Assembly: GCA_907165065.1 (NCBI GenBank)
Contig: OU015540.1
Span: 5,688,001-5,752,000, forward strand
Reading direction: 5' to 3'
Length of the DNA: 64,000 bases
Source of the DNA: Caprimulgus europaeus
Taxonomy: Eukaryota; Chordata; Aves; Caprimulgiformes; Caprimulgidae
The notes under the pieces were generated by a model, which did not search any database, was not told where the DNA came from, and saw only the letters and a list, made by a program, of their open reading frames with translations. Of this stretch, positions 11,101 through 25,370 are shown one piece after another. Positions within the stretch are counted from its first letter, which is position 1. Each line of letters opens with the position of its first letter. A program made the translations under genes and the position numbers.

Positions 11101-12951
11101 TCTTGCTGAAGGAGAAGAGATTCTTCAAGTTTGGCTGCTTCAAGGAAGATTGATTAAAATCAGCTGCAGTTTGACTTAATTGGATCCATATGCTTGGAGA
11201 GGGAGCAGGACTAGTTAGAAGTCCTTGTAATTAGTTCACAGCTGGTTGGTGAGAAAAATGAAACTCCAGTTAGAGTTCAGATAAGTGGATCTGTACTGAT
11301 AAAAAACAGGGAAATGTTTTTTACACTCAGAGATATTTGGGCTTGAAAATGACCTCTAGTCCTGTAGCCAAGATAGCAGCCCAATCCCTTTGAGTGGGTA
11401 CTATATGTGTATTTATGAGGCTAAATAGAAGGAGTTTTTATTGTCTTGCTCCTTTCTGAGTAAAAGGAATCACCTGTGGATGCTGGCAGTCAAGGAAACC
11501 TGAATAGGGTCACAGAAATCTGGGAGAGGATCTCAGGGACTAGGTGAGACCCTACAAGGGTAGATTGACTGTGTGAAAGGTTTGTGGTTTGGCACAAACT
11601 CTGTACAGATCAACTTTGAGTGTGATGCCCCTGGTCACAGTTATGACTGGTTGTGTTTAGCCTTTCTGACGGTCAATAATATAACAGCAACACTCATAAA
11701 AATGCAATATTATTCATATATATTGATCTAATTGGGTTTTGCCTATTATCTCAAAGAGCTCAGAAAGAGTTGACTAGCTACATGGTGTGAGAAGAGTAAT
11801 CAGAAAATTTTCTCCAGCCAGAAGCTGGTATTTATGTTAAATTTTGCCATCAGAGAAGGGACTGAATTCCCTATATACAGTATCCACAAGGGAACTGCCT
11901 GAGAAAACATACTGCAACAGGTATTTGTGGGTATTTTTTCATGCTGGCATGACTGGTAATGTGTTTTGAGGTGCTCATTAAGGCATGTGCAATAGTTCCT
12001 TTCTAAATGTCTAACTTTGCTATTGTTATCGACCATTTTGCAATTTAAGGTATTAATCTGGTTAAATTAAATCTTAGTTTCTTCCAGGCTTTAAATTGAT
12101 TATTTTTGTACAAATTAAAGCATACACCACTTGTCCACTTCGGTGGTAGTTGTGTTGTAGCTGTAATGATTTGAAGATAAAAAATAAGCAAGTTCTGCAA
12201 GCAGTAATATTACCATTTTTTTAGTGAGAGTAGCTGATATAATTGGTAAATTTGCCCTATTTGTCTACTTTAGGTCATTTTAATTGGCCTGCCTAAGCTA
12301 GCATGGACTTGTAGTGGTTGATCCCACCAAAGCAGGAGGCTCTGTAGGGAGATAGGTGGCTGCTGTCTACTGTATTAAGTTCTCCAGGAGTCAGATATCC
12401 ATGGACAGTGAAGGAGCTGTGGCATCCAGAATGTTCTCATGTTTCCTTTTCTCCTTATCTGTGCAATCTTTGTGGTTGGGTTGGTCTCCCTCTTACCCTT
12501 AGCACTATGTTTTGAGGAACCAACAAAATATCTGGGAGCTGTACCCCAAGTGCAGATTCCTCTGTGTGGTGGACAGGGAGCATTTCTCCTGTTCAAGCAT
12601 TAATGACTCATTTTATAGTTAGAACTTTGGCTGCCAGGCAGTAACTAGCTTGGAGTTAAGAGTTCAAGGCAAAGTTGAGGTCATTTAACAGTCTTAACTG
12701 TTCATTATGTGACCAGTGAAGAATGATGAATGAATCATTTACAGTTATAAAATGTAGAGGGACATTGTCAACCTTTCAAGGTTTCCTAATTGACCTCTCA
12801 AAATGCTCCTGAGTCTTCCCGGATTATCTTCATGATTTCTCTTTCGCAAACTTCCTGTCCTTTTCCCTTCATCTGTGTATGCCATGGTCCACATTAGCCT
12901 CTGTGGCACAGCTTGTCCCCATTGAAAATCTCAGGTGGTCAAGTTCAGCCC

Positions 12952-12978
12952 TTTTTTTTGGTTTAAAAAAAAAAAAAA
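12952..12978. repeat. T run facing an A run (inverted homopolymers)
   Basis: Eight T residues at 12952-12959 are followed by GGTTT and then fourteen A residues at 12965-12978. The arms could fold into an A/T hairpin. Either a simple repeat or an old tail is possible; flanks show no recognisable element. Confidence 0.7.
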
Positions 12979-13699
12979 GGCTTATTTAAATAGATTTGGG
13001 CAAAGCACTTGGCATCTCAAGTCAGGTATAGCTTTTGGCAAGGCATAGGAACAAATTAGTGTGCTTCAGAGGGATTTAATTATGAGATAGAATAGCTGAG
13101 AACATACAACAGGAGACTCAGTAAAAAGAAGATGAACTAAGCAGAGAAGTGCAGGTCCAGGTCTGCAGAAGATCATATTGTATTGTAAAACACCAATGAA
13201 AAGTACATGTGATAAACATCTGTGTTCTCTGGGTTAAATTTATACCATTTCTATTAATTATTGACCCAATAGCTCAAGTGTAGTATAGTCATTTTCCCAA
13301 GGATTGGTGTTCCTAATTCTCAGCCTCATTGCAAAGGTATTTTCAGGTGTTTGGGAAAAAACATCATGTGTCTTGTGCCATGTGAATTAGGTGCTGAAGA
13401 AAGTCCTAGAACCAGTGTAAATGGAAGGAGTGTAGCACCCACAATGCTCCAAGGCTTGAGGACTGTGTGACACTGAATTAACTGGGGTTACACAAATATT
13501 TGTACATGTTAATTCTGAATACATTGCACTTATAAGAATTAACAGGAGTTAGAAATGTTCCATGGAAGCAGAAAGGAGAAATATAAACATGTCATCCAGT
13601 TGTAGATTTGTCATTAGGTGGTTAAAGGAGAAGGTGTTTCTTGGCCTCAGTGGCCCTGATAAATGTGATGTGCAAAGTGGATGTCGACTAAAACAAGGA

Positions 13700-14010
13700 C
13701 ACACATGGTACAGACTTGCTAATGTTTGTTAACATCAGGGACCAGGAGATTCACATTTGTGCAGGGAAATTTTACCAACATGCCCTTTAAAAAAATTTCT
13801 TTAAAGGAATTTGCACATTGAATATTAAACACCTGAAGCTCTATAAATGTTCCTGCCAGAGCTAAGGCCGTATTGTTTATTTCATGCAGCACCTTTCTCA
13901 AAGTTCTGCAGAAACTGATTAACATTTGCATAATACATTTAACACAAAAATCCATAATAACTTCATTAATGTACTTCTGCCACTGTCCCTGAAAATATCA
14001 GCGGTTGTGT
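13700..14010. other. AT-rich block with homeodomain/octamer-like sites, possible conserved non-coding element
   Basis: No coding frame stands out. The block contains a perfect octamer (ATTTGCAT, 13924-13931), several TAAT cores and TTCATTAATG near 13961-13971. It is free of recognisable repeats. This composition is common in conserved non-coding elements, but conservation cannot be judged from one sequence, so the call is inference. Confidence 0.2.
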
Positions 14011-17000
14011 GGCATCACACAGCTCATTAGATGAGCAGAAGGGGAAGAAGGGTGAGCGCTGCATTTCCTGAACAGCTCTGAAGCAGGGAAAGGTCAGTGA
14101 GCGAAGCGTCAATACCTGAGCAGCAGCACGGAGAGCTCGGAGAGAGCTGGGGCAGGGGAAATGTCCCGCTGGAAAAGGTCACTGTACCTGTAGACACAAA
14201 GCACAAACTTTTAAGAGGTGACATCCATGCTAGAATAGGAAAATCAGTGATGAGCACAAATGCAGATTAGGATGTGCTACACTGAGGAGGAGGTTGCTCC
14301 TAGAGCGCATGCATTCTGCAGGGGTCAGACACCAAGAAATTGTTCAAGTCCTGCTGCGATACACGAAAGGTGGCTTGAAACAAGCCTTGATTTTCTGAAC
14401 AGGTATTGCAGAATAAATAGTGAGGTTTTAAAAGTCGTATGGGATTTGATTGCTTGGCAGTGGGGTCACTAAACCGGTAAATCCAGGGATATTCTGTGTG
14501 TATGTGTGCTGCTTTCATGAACGGAAGGTGTGCTGAGAGAGACACTGCTCTGTTAGTGTTCTTGTGTGGTAAAAAGAGTAAGGATGTAAGAAAATGAGTA
14601 ATTTCAGCTAAGATGATGAGTTCAGACACATAGTTGTGTTTCTAAAATGCCCCACCCAAGTTACAATGCAAGCCCATGGAGCAGTAGTAAGAAGCAACTA
14701 CAGGAGGCTCCTGTGCAAGGTGAGCATTTCAGTGATTCCCCAGAATCATCCTGCAGGTGAAAGTCAAGGCTGAGGAGACAGACACAAACGTTTTAGAAAG
14801 AGACTTCACTTTTAAACTCCTCTAATCTTATTTAACACACAGCAAAGAAAAAACAAAGTTTCAGGAAACGATAAGAGTGCCTCTCCCTTTATAGTTTTCT
14901 GTTTTTTCCCCGTAGTCATTTGACGGCACAAATTAGTTTTCCATTGTTCTTTCTTCATTTTCTGTTATTCTTCTGCTTCTTCGAATTCTGCTTCGATGTC
15001 ACAGAAACAAAACAAAACTGGCGTTTAGACCCGTGCAGGGAAAATAACGCCGGGCAAGGTTTGTTTACTGAAGCTCTGTGCTTTTCTCAGATTTCCATGA
15101 ATACCACATCCAGAAGTTACAGCTCTCTCCGTGTTAGGCTTTTAGCTTTTCTCTACTCATTATGATTTCAGCCTTTGTTTGATGACCCAATTATTTTCAA
15201 TTTTTTGATTAAAACAAAGTGATAGGTCACACTTTCATGCTGTCCTTGTCTTTGCCACTTTTGTTGTGGTCTGGCTTTTTGCCACTGCTCTATGTAAAGT
15301 CAAAGCTTTCAGTAACAGTCTTCCACAGTTTTATTTTTCTGATAAGGAGACTCTGGTTAAGGGAAGGATTTTTTCCTCCACTACTTGGTATGCGGAAAAC
15401 TCGGCACCGTCTCTAAGAGACAGAAGACCAGGGTGTGTTACCCGGATTATGGAAAAGAAATGAAATCAGAGTTTAGCTTTTTTTTGTGTGTGTATATGTG
15501 ATGGGGAGAAGGGGAAAATCTGCCTGTTTTATGTCACAGTGAAGAGTGGGCAGCGATTGTGAAGATGCTAAAATACATGTGAGAAGATGGGGAGGTGCTC
15601 TGAGCTGAGCCACTGATGGGAAGGACAGTGTGCTTCAGAGAAACACATTTTTTTACGTGACCTCTGCCAGGGGGACTCAAGCATGTGAGATGTTGATGTG
15701 TTATCTTACATATCCCTGAACCCTTTCCTTTGGTCAGACTGTCCTACCAGCTATTTGATGCCTGGAGGCAGAGATCTACATCAAGAAAATGGGTTTCCTC
15801 TAAAGAATTTTATCAAACAGTAGAAAGGAAACTTGATGTGCCTCTGTCACTCAAACACTTGATCTGCAGTCCAGGCTTGCTAAGGATCAGAGCTCGTGTT
15901 GTGCCTGGGGAAGACTCAGGGGTGTAAGTGGGGAGAAGTAACACCCTGATGTCAGAGCATCTCTGCCAGTGCACCCCAAATGCAGTCAGATCATGATATG
16001 TTCTCTTCTCAGTCTTAAGTTTCCACATTTGCCTCAATTTCCATTCGCTGTTGTTTGATAAGATTTGAGAAAGACATAGATCTAGATGAGATAGAAAAAA
16101 GTAATTGTTTTTGACAGCTCTCCTACCTAGATTTGAAAGACAGGTAACAGTAGAATGGAAAATGATGCCTAATTTAGCTAGAAGGGCTGTTCTCTTTAAA
16201 TGAGGATAGACAGTCAGGATGGCAGGATAAGTGAAATGCTGTGGAAAAAGCATCTACTTTGTATATTTACTTTAAAAATCAGTAGTGCCAGATGAGGCGG
16301 GGCTGTGTGTACAAGGGAGCTGTGGTGTCCGTAAAGCCCAGTTAAATACAGATGGGAGGGTTCCCAGGTGATCTGTCACATCTGTGTTTACCCAAGCATG
16401 GGGTTCAGCTCCATCAGGAACGCTGCTGCTTCCCCTGATCAACATTTAAACCCCTCGTATCTTAAATAATACAGAAGCTGTTCCTGTTTGCATTTTTGGC
16501 AGGACATTTAAAAGTGAAATAAAAAGTCCCTGAAAACTATTGTGCGTGTTGGACACAACAGAAGATGTTCAGCCGAGATTGTGACCTTTCAGAACAAAGA
16601 TGCTGCTTTTGAAAAATGGGTTTGTTGTGCTTCTGGCTCTAGTAAGATGAAAAACTGGAAAAACCAGTGACATGAAGGCTGCACAGCAAAGATGAGCTCC
16701 ACAGAGATCCTCTCGTGTATTTTTGGTTGTCTTCCAGTGGATACATCCTTTCTCTCTGTGCAATAAGACCACAGTTGCAATCAGTAGTAATTAGAGAAAT
16801 TTTCTCATTTTTATGAGTAGGGGGATGTGCAGAGCTGTTGGCAGGGCAGTGTCTGCAAGGGAGCTCAGCTGTGGAGCTCCTTTCCCTCTAGATCCATCAC
16901 AGCTAGAGTTGCTGACCTGAAGGTTATTTCCCTAGAAGTCAGGGATTGCTCATAGATTGATCTGTTCAGTGCACAAGAAAAAGCACAGTTAGATATGTGT

Positions 17001-18057
17001 GAGCTCTGATGATTAATATCATTATGGTGGAGCAGCCTGAACACTCAAATACAGCACCAGTGAATTTAGTTGTGTATATATATATGTTTGCACACAGTTA
17101 TTAGAAAGCATGCAGTTGTATTTATATGTAGATGTGACTTGATATGTATACACGAGTGTGAAATAGGAAATATCACCCAGATTGTTTCAGCAGGATCAGC
17201 CTGGAGTTTCCCTGGTGCTGCCTAGAGCTGTGCTGTGGTGGCACATAAACAGTAATTTGGGGATTGAATGTACAACGTCTTTTGGCTTTTCTGCTTTCCC
17301 AGGGTCTCTGACATCTTCTGAGTATGATGCTGCTGTTGACACTAACTGCTCAGAAGATAGATCTGCGTCTGCACCTGGAGATTTTTGGGTGGTCCATTCT
17401 CTCAAGCATCCTAGAGAAAAAATACTGGACATACATACTGCAAGGCAGACCTGTCGGTCAATTCACCAGCGCGTTCCTCCTGAACCTACCCTTTCATCCC
17501 CCCGTGTCAGCTCTTCTGTTCAACTTAATGCTCTTTACTGATGTTGCATGCTTCCAGGGGATCAAAAATATAGTCTGAGTCCTTTAGAGATGTGTGAAAG
17601 TTAGAGATGATGCCCTTCTAGCGATTTACTCAATGATAGCTTGAAAACTTGTTACTGGGTAAAGCTGCTTCTGAAGTATTTATTTCTTTAGGCAGTCAGA
17701 TCAAGATAATGTTCAATTTGCTGCTTGGAGCAGTTAACTCAAAACCCTTCTGAATCCAGTAGGTTGCCCCGTAGCCATTCCTCTTATTGTTTCAGTTTAT
17801 CCATAAATCTCTCTTATTCTTGTAAATTCTAAATGAAGAGATGACTCTCCCCATCTGAAAAGATTTCAGTGCTGCTTGAAGTCTCCTTGTACTGGCAGAA
17901 AAAAACAATTGAGCTTTGGGCTTGAACTGAGAGACAGATAAGATCACCAGGAGATTACCACAGCAAATGCAGAATATATTCTTCTCCAATGGATTCTTAA
18001 TGCTGTCTGGCAAGTAATTGAATTGCTTGGGTAGGAAGGAAGAGAGCACTGGGTTGC

Positions 18058-18096
18058 TTTTTGTTGTTGTTCTTTTTTATTATTATTGTTTTTTAA
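18058..18096. repeat. (TTG)n and (ATT)n simple repeat
   Basis: A short TTG array is followed by T-rich sequence and an ATT array ending in TTTTTTAAAG. No associated element is visible. Confidence 0.75.
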
Positions 18097-21000
18097 AGCT
18101 CCCAAATCTTGTGAGAGTAGGAAGTGAAAGGTGGTTTTTCTGTGTGACCCAGGATGTCTGTCAAGCATAGGGGCAACTAATTAAAATGTCACTATATGTA
18201 CATGAGGGTGATGAGGCAGAAAGGCCTGATCGCTCCCTTGGTTCAGGGGACTTGTCTGTGTCTTTGCTTCTATCTAGTCACTGTGAAATCTGCAAGTAAT
18301 TCACGCTCTGGGGGTAGGAATGAGGCCACTGGGTAAATCTGGCCTCTTTTTCTCTCTGGATTAAAGCAGAAAATAAATTAAATCCATTTTCGCTCTACTG
18401 CAGTTACTAAGCAGTCTCACTCCAGCTGGGCAATAGCAAGGATGCTGTTTCCTGCTGTCCCATCATAGTCAACACTGCCACGCTCTGTGTCACCAGACCA
18501 AGTGCTTGGACAGGTTAGCACTGGGTCATCTGGGAGGTTTCCACAGCCTGCTTCAGTGCATAGCATGTGAGGGGACAGAAGCAAAGCAGCATCTTCCTGT
18601 TTCACATCCTTTTGTTTAAAAGTACTAAGCATGTCCTGGTAAGCCAAGGGAATGATGGAGAGAGATAATAACACAGCCTTTGGTATATTCTTTGGAAACA
18701 CTCGGATGGCAAAGAGATGGTCTGAGCCATACAGCCTGCATCATTGAAAAACACTGAACAACAGCAAAAGGGGGGGAAAAAAAAAGGATGTTCATCAGGG
18801 AAATTGCTATAATGGTAAGATAATTAGAACGCAGAATGATTAACATTAGTCAGTGTGCTGCATTGGCAAGGACTGTGCAAGTTGACATAATAGGCCTCTT
18901 CCATATCAAATGTGTGGTTTTTCAGCATTTGGTTTAACACTTTCATGTGACTTTAATAGAGTTCACAGCTGAAACAGGCATTTGGTTCTCATGAAACGTT
19001 GCATGGTGCTTTTCTTTTCCTATGGCTGCTAGAAGGACCTTCTTGTTTTCCCTTTTGTGTCTACTGATTACTGAAGGATAAAAGCCACTCTCACCATGGA
19101 GTCCTTCTACATTGTTTTGAATGATAGTCAGACATGAACTCCTAAGGTGTACTCTTTGTTGTGCCTGATGAAAATGGACTTACCTAAAAAAAACCTTTTC
19201 TCAAGTGTTTCAGAAAATAGTTGTCATCTTCTCAAGGAGAAAATATAAGGATTTGGGAGACCTGCTATTGGTGTTCTCTTCTAAAAATAACTTTTATAAA
19301 TGTCCAATACATCAAAAGCCCTTGCCTGTTTGTTATCTTTAACCTAACACTTGGAGGTTCCCCCTGCCATCCCTCCTGTGTGGGCCCCTTGTAAGTCCCT
19401 TTGATTTATCAAGACTAAGCTGGTGCCAGGAGCTAGATTTAGCACCACATTTAATCCCCATTTTTGTAGCCTGGTTGAGTTTAGAGCAAAACTTGGAGGG
19501 AAGAACCATTACTCAGTGAAACCCTCGTGGTCCTCCATCTCTGCCAATAGTTGCAGACCAGTAAACATTTGTTCTCCTTGACTATTAGCAACCCCACTTG
19601 CTCATGGACCAGGTCACTTTGATGTTTTGTCTCCATTTCACTGGTTGCTTCTAACTGGGCTTGTGATACTTTTCCAGGATCTGCAGTGGCTTTTCCCTCA
19701 CTGTGCTTAGACATTGTCTGGTGGCTGGTGTCTGCTGTCTGTGCCATGGTAGCACGCGCTTGGCTTTTCCCTCTGCCTCTGCACGTTGTGGAGATCAGGC
19801 ACGTCCTTCGTTACAACCAGTAAAATCTGATGGGGCTTTGTGGCAGAAAATTCCCTGACCTCACTGCTGCTTTTTTTCTTCTCACTTCATTACTATATAA
19901 ATAAAAATCATCTTTTTCCTTAAAGAGTAGGAGAGCACACTGCCCAAATTCCTTTTCTCTACTCTGGTGCCCAGCGTGCAGGGGCCCTTGGATCACTGTA
20001 AGAAAGGAATTGCAGTCACACAGCTGTGCAGTGAATATGTAAAGAGTGTTTTGTGTGGTTTGTATTTGGTAGATTATTTTCTCTCTCCTCCTGACCCCAC
20101 CTCAAATGAAATTCCTGCACTTCATCCGTTCCTCTGGGTTGGGCAATCAGCAGATACGATCGAGGTCTGTAAGGAGGCAGTGGTCTGGCATACAAAGCAA
20201 TCGCATTAGGACAGAGGAGCTGGGACTAATGGGGAATAAGGCTGGTAACAGAAGACAGAGAAATATAGCAGAGTAAGATTCATTAGGGATCAGATTCAAT
20301 AACTGTAAAATGATAAGAAGTTTATGATCAAAGGCTTACTTCAAGCATTTTAATGACACAGTCATTTAATCCGTTTAAAGCAGATAGATAAGGAGTTAAG
20401 TGAAATCTACAGCAGTCATCTTTCTGAGCTGTTTATGAACCTGTTCCAGGCTACAGATCACTGTGTAAGGCACGGGAGGGATGCCTGCTCTAGTAATTGA
20501 ATAGTATATAATGGGCTACCAGTTTTTACTGGCTGATTTACGTATGAGGTCAGTAAAACTTAATGCCAAGGCGTGTGGTTTGTCTTAGAGGCGTGTGTGG
20601 CTCCTCAGCTATTTCTAATGTGTATGTTACCAACAAGAGTATTGAATGAGAGAAGGGCAGAATTACTTTAAAGACCTTTCTGTGCCAGGATATTTAATTC
20701 CCAGTGGGTGTATCTCCTCTGGAAGTAGCATCAGGGTAGACTGTTGTAGTGACAAGATTCAGATGGGCTCTGACACTTGAACCACCGTGTCATCTACCAT
20801 AGGAATCACACATCTGAAAAAGCCTGGTGGGGTCAAGGGCACACAGAGTCTGTTTCTCATCTTTTTCTTCCACTGTTGGAGTTGTGCCACTCTCCGTCCC
20901 TCTCCTGGTGACTCTCCTTGGTTAGTTAACTTTCTTCCCAGTTTTTCTTGCCAAACACTTAAAATCTCTGCTTGGACAATTGGGTAGCACCGCTGTGTGT

Positions 21001-24000
21001 GCTCGTGCAGCGCGGTGTGCTCAGTCTCTCGTTCCCTCTAGCTTTTAGCCACCTGGCCACTATGAATTGCTTGAAGCTAATTATAGCTGGAGTGCTGTGG
21101 TGTCCACAGACTGCACCTTTTTCTATTTCTCAGGTAGCTATTCTCCCCTTCAGAACTCCTCTCCCAACACACACGGGTTTATAACTAACAGCTCCTACAT
21201 CCCACATCCTCCTTCCGTAAAGGAGACTTTCCTTTCATTAAACACTTAGTCTCTGTACACACACTTTTCACAGCTGTGGAGAAGCAAGCAGAGGGGGCTC
21301 TTTCTCTACTCACAGCTCGAGGCTTGTTGAGCTGCTGGAAGCAAAGTAGTCGCTGCTGCTGCATTGTTTAAGGCCGTGTTACAGCACTGGCTGTGCGTGA
21401 TGCAGACTCAGTAGCAGAGTTGGTATCAAGCTGGTAGAGAACAGGGAGAATTTCCAAGAGCTCTAAGCCATCTTGTTTTCTACTTGCACAGAAAGTTGCT
21501 GTCCCGCAGTGGTATTGATTAGTTTTAAAATAGGGAGGTGATAAATGGAGATTTCAGGTGGTTCTGGTAGATGCGACTGCAATGGATGGAAGCGTTTAAA
21601 TAGAGCCTGGAATATCTTCCCCTACCTCATGCTGATGTTCTTGCTTATCCCAGGAGGGATCTGCTGATGTCTAGCAACAGTGTGGTCCCATGGAGGGGCC
21701 TTCTCAGCTCTCTTCGCTTGTGCTTTGCGCAGGAACTATCTCCATCCTCTTATTCCAGCTTGTCTCCCTTATGCTGGCTCCCTTTCTGCTGGGATTTTTA
21801 GGATGCCTGTCACAGCTACTCAGAGGGTTGTGCATGTTTCAGTGAGACCAACTAAGGCTGAAGGTTACACATCCCTTGCAGCTTGCCACGGCAACCTGAC
21901 TGCAACAGATTTTAAGCAGCCTTGGGTCCACTGTCTTTCTGCACATTCCCATTTCCTGGGAGAGAATTGGAAAATATTTTGCTTATTTGGAAATAAGTAA
22001 CATTTGTCTTCAAAATTTTAGCACTAGCAGCCATATCTCTTATTACTCCACCTCAGTGTCCCTGTGTTTTTTCAGTTACTGTTCTTTCACAAGAGGTTGG
22101 AGACTGGTCACTTGAGAGCTCATTTATAGGTAGTAATATATAAAAACCTGGGGTTTAATACACGTTCTGCCCCAAGTACCTTGTTCTTTGAGGGTGCCCG
22201 TTGCACTCTTTCTGTTTTCACAAGACTTATTTCAGAGATGAGAGTGATCTGGACTAGCAGCAGCTGCCCAGACAGGAACTAGCAGTGCAGCACAGCAGCC
22301 TACGCACAGTAAGAGTAGTTTCCCACTTCCAGCCCTGTGTCAGGGACACAGAAACAAATTGGTAGTCACCTGAAAACAAAAGTTGGCTGTCTGCTTTGAT
22401 CCTTGCTGCACTGTGGTAGCAGCTTAGCAGAGCCCATCTGTGACAGAAGCACAGATCAGCAATAAGGTTGTCATAAGCAAGAAACCCAGGGCTCAGGCTC
22501 TCTTGTTCACTTATTTATAAATGTTTGGTCAAGTAAGCTTATTTCTGGAAAAGTAAAACCTTCCACATAAATGTTCATGAGGTGTAGAGGCAGGAGAGAA
22601 AGCTCAGTAGCAGCGAGAGGAGGATGGTGCTACCGCAGAGCTGGGGGGCTGGTAACTCCAAAAGGTTTGGGGATGTGGCCAGTTCTATTGACTGTGCATG
22701 GGTCTGGCAGGCAATAAGGAAGGAGATGATACCAATTCCAGATCTGTTGTGGGTATAACAGAGCATGAGTAAGTGGCTTCTGTGGAATTTATGGATAATC
22801 ATCCTGAACTTGGTCCCTTGTGCTGCAAAGGGGATGCTCAGGGTCTTGGCCGTAGCATCCCCTGTTGACACAGCGTGGTTTGGAGAACACAGCAGGAAGG
22901 AAGCAATTCAATTTTGAAAGAAAATTATTTTGCAGTAACAAATTTCTGTTGACCACCTATTACACCTGTCCAAATCCACCAGATCTGGTACATTGTCAGA
23001 TTCTGGTAGAGTGAAGTTTGCCGGGACCTGAGCAGCTCTGGCCCTTTTTGGGCGCAGCTGACTGATCTTTGCAGAACTCGAGCCCTTGGGGCCACGTGCT
23101 CCTCCCAAGGAGGCTGCATGGACTGCCCAGCCTGGTAACCCAGTATCTGCTGACCATCTCCCTGGGCAGAGCTGTTGTCCTGATTTCACTGGTTCTTTGC
23201 CTGGTAGTGCTTTGTTTTGAATAGGAGATTATCTCATTTAACAGCTTTCCAAAGCTGCCAACACATTTGTGTGTGGTTTAACTTAATATACAGGCTGCAG
23301 AGCTGAAGTGAAGGCGCTGATCAGTTCTTACAGTTGAGATAGCATTCAGAAAACAAATTAGAGTTTGCGGTTGGTGAGGAGCTAGGCAGAATTCATAAAA
23401 CTGAATCGTATTCTCAAGTTCAACATGGACAAACTCATTACTGATCCAGAGAAAGCAGGCATGTGTTGAGGAATTAGGGATGTTTGGGATTTTTAGTTAA
23501 AAAAACAGAGACAGGTAACCATGTGATAGTCTCCTGTAGGGCTTTTTTAATGTGGGTTATAATTTCTAGCACTGTCAAGGATGTGGTTGGGGGGAACCAA
23601 TCTTGAGATTAGTGGGCTGAATTTATCTCTTACAAAAGACTGGTTTGTAGGTGACTGCTGAAGCTGGTTTTCTCAGTGGGCCAGCTCCTGATGTTCCAGA
23701 TGTTTCCTGAGGGCAGAACCATTATTATTTAGCCATGTGAGCCCCTGCACGATAGACATGAAGAGCCACAATCGTGGTGATGTTACCACGACACGCGCTT
23801 GCTAGGACAGAAATAATCTGGGATTACCGGGGTAAATTGTGCCTGTTGAAGCTGTTTGCTTCTTTGTTCCACTTCCACTCTGCAATCCTTCAGGTGTCTC
23901 CTTGTCTCCAGGAGTGCTCAAAACTAGATGGCAGATGCTGCTTTCAGAGGGCAACTGTGGGGGATGGATGGGTGACTGGCAGCAGGATGTTAGATGAGAA

Positions 24001-25340
24001 ATCGTTTGTTAAAACTCTGGCTTTAATGAACATATGTGCAGAATGGTTATTTTACAAACAATGTGTACACATGTGGTCAAGAAGGATGTATGCAGAGATG
24101 TGTTTGTGTTTTGTGACTTCTTTTCTTGAGCTTTCACATCTCAATCCATCTTTGTTTCTCTCTTCACCATCTAGAAAAGTAGAAGTTCTTAAATTAACTT
24201 TACTCCCTTTAACTCAGGACAGAGACTCCCTGATTTAAAGCCTGCTAACCAAGAAAGATGGCAGGTGGCAAACCTGTTTCCATTCTCTTGATGTTTTGCA
24301 CTCTAATAACCAAATAACCCTTGTAATTTTCCAAAGAGCTGGATTACATCTGTATGGATCAGCATGTGCGTGTTCAAGCTGTCGTTACGACTGTAAAAAG
24401 GACATTTCCTTTAGGGGAAAAAAACACAATCTCAGTGGCTGTATCTTAAGTGTCATTCTGTTTTTCCATCACCTGAGGATTTCAGCAGCTCTGCCACTCT
24501 GAAATATTAAAATGAACATAGATTTGAAAGTATTTTTATATTTAGAGACTTTGATTCTAATATAATTTCTCTACAAATTAAAACTCTCCTTGAAAAAGAT
24601 TAAACTGTCAGTGATAACATCTAGGTTCTTGTTATGTCTAAGAGGAATAAATGCTGAAGTTACAGAATTGTCTGGAGGCTTATAAAGTAAGAGAGGGAAT
24701 TAACGATATGAGAGAGAATGGATGAAAGTATTGGATAACACTTTTTTTGAATTGGAGGAAGTGGAATGAGTTGAATTAAGAGGTTTATGGCCAAAAAGAA
24801 TACCCATTTAGTCTGGTCTGCTATATAACACAAAAATTACAGTTATAAGAGAAATCTCTACCTAGTGACTTGTGGTTGCTGCACAGCCTCTTTTTAGTAA
24901 GGTATCAAATATTGATTTAAAGATACCAAGCAATAGACAATGTATTGGTTTCCCTGGTTAGCCATCCCTATTAATAATATATATTATTTCCAGTTCACTG
25001 ACTTCACTGTGAGCCATTGGGTTCTCGCTATGCTTTTGTTTGCTAAAGAACTGTCTAGTGTCAGATTTCCACCGAAGGCCCCGATCAAATTGCTGCAGCC
25101 TTCTCCACAGCAAATGAAATAGTTTGATTTCCATTCATTTCTCACTGTAAGACGTGTTTTTCAGACCATGAATCATTCATGGAAATCTTCTTACAACTTT
25201 CCTTAATTTTCAGCAACCCTCTCACGCATGCACACCTCACTTGGCTGCATTATCTCTGTAGTGGCTTCATCACTGCTGCATTCAGAGACAATATTGTTTC
25301 TCTCGTCTACTCGTACGTACGTAAAGAATCTCGCTGTTCC

Positions 25341-25370
25341 TTTTTTATTATTATTATTATTTTTTTATTT
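25341..25370. repeat. (ATT)n microsatellite in a T-rich run
   Basis: Six T residues, about five ATT units, then another T run form a 30-base stretch without G or C. Confidence 0.85.

Noticed and set aside
17072..17090. Short TA/TG alternating stretch
   Set aside because: Fewer than ten dinucleotide units with interruptions; too short to call a microsatellite.
23774..24238. Plus-strand open frame of 154 codons
   Set aside because: No recognisable protein features, no exon-like borders at its ends, and it lies inside the MAD1L1 intron with no other support.
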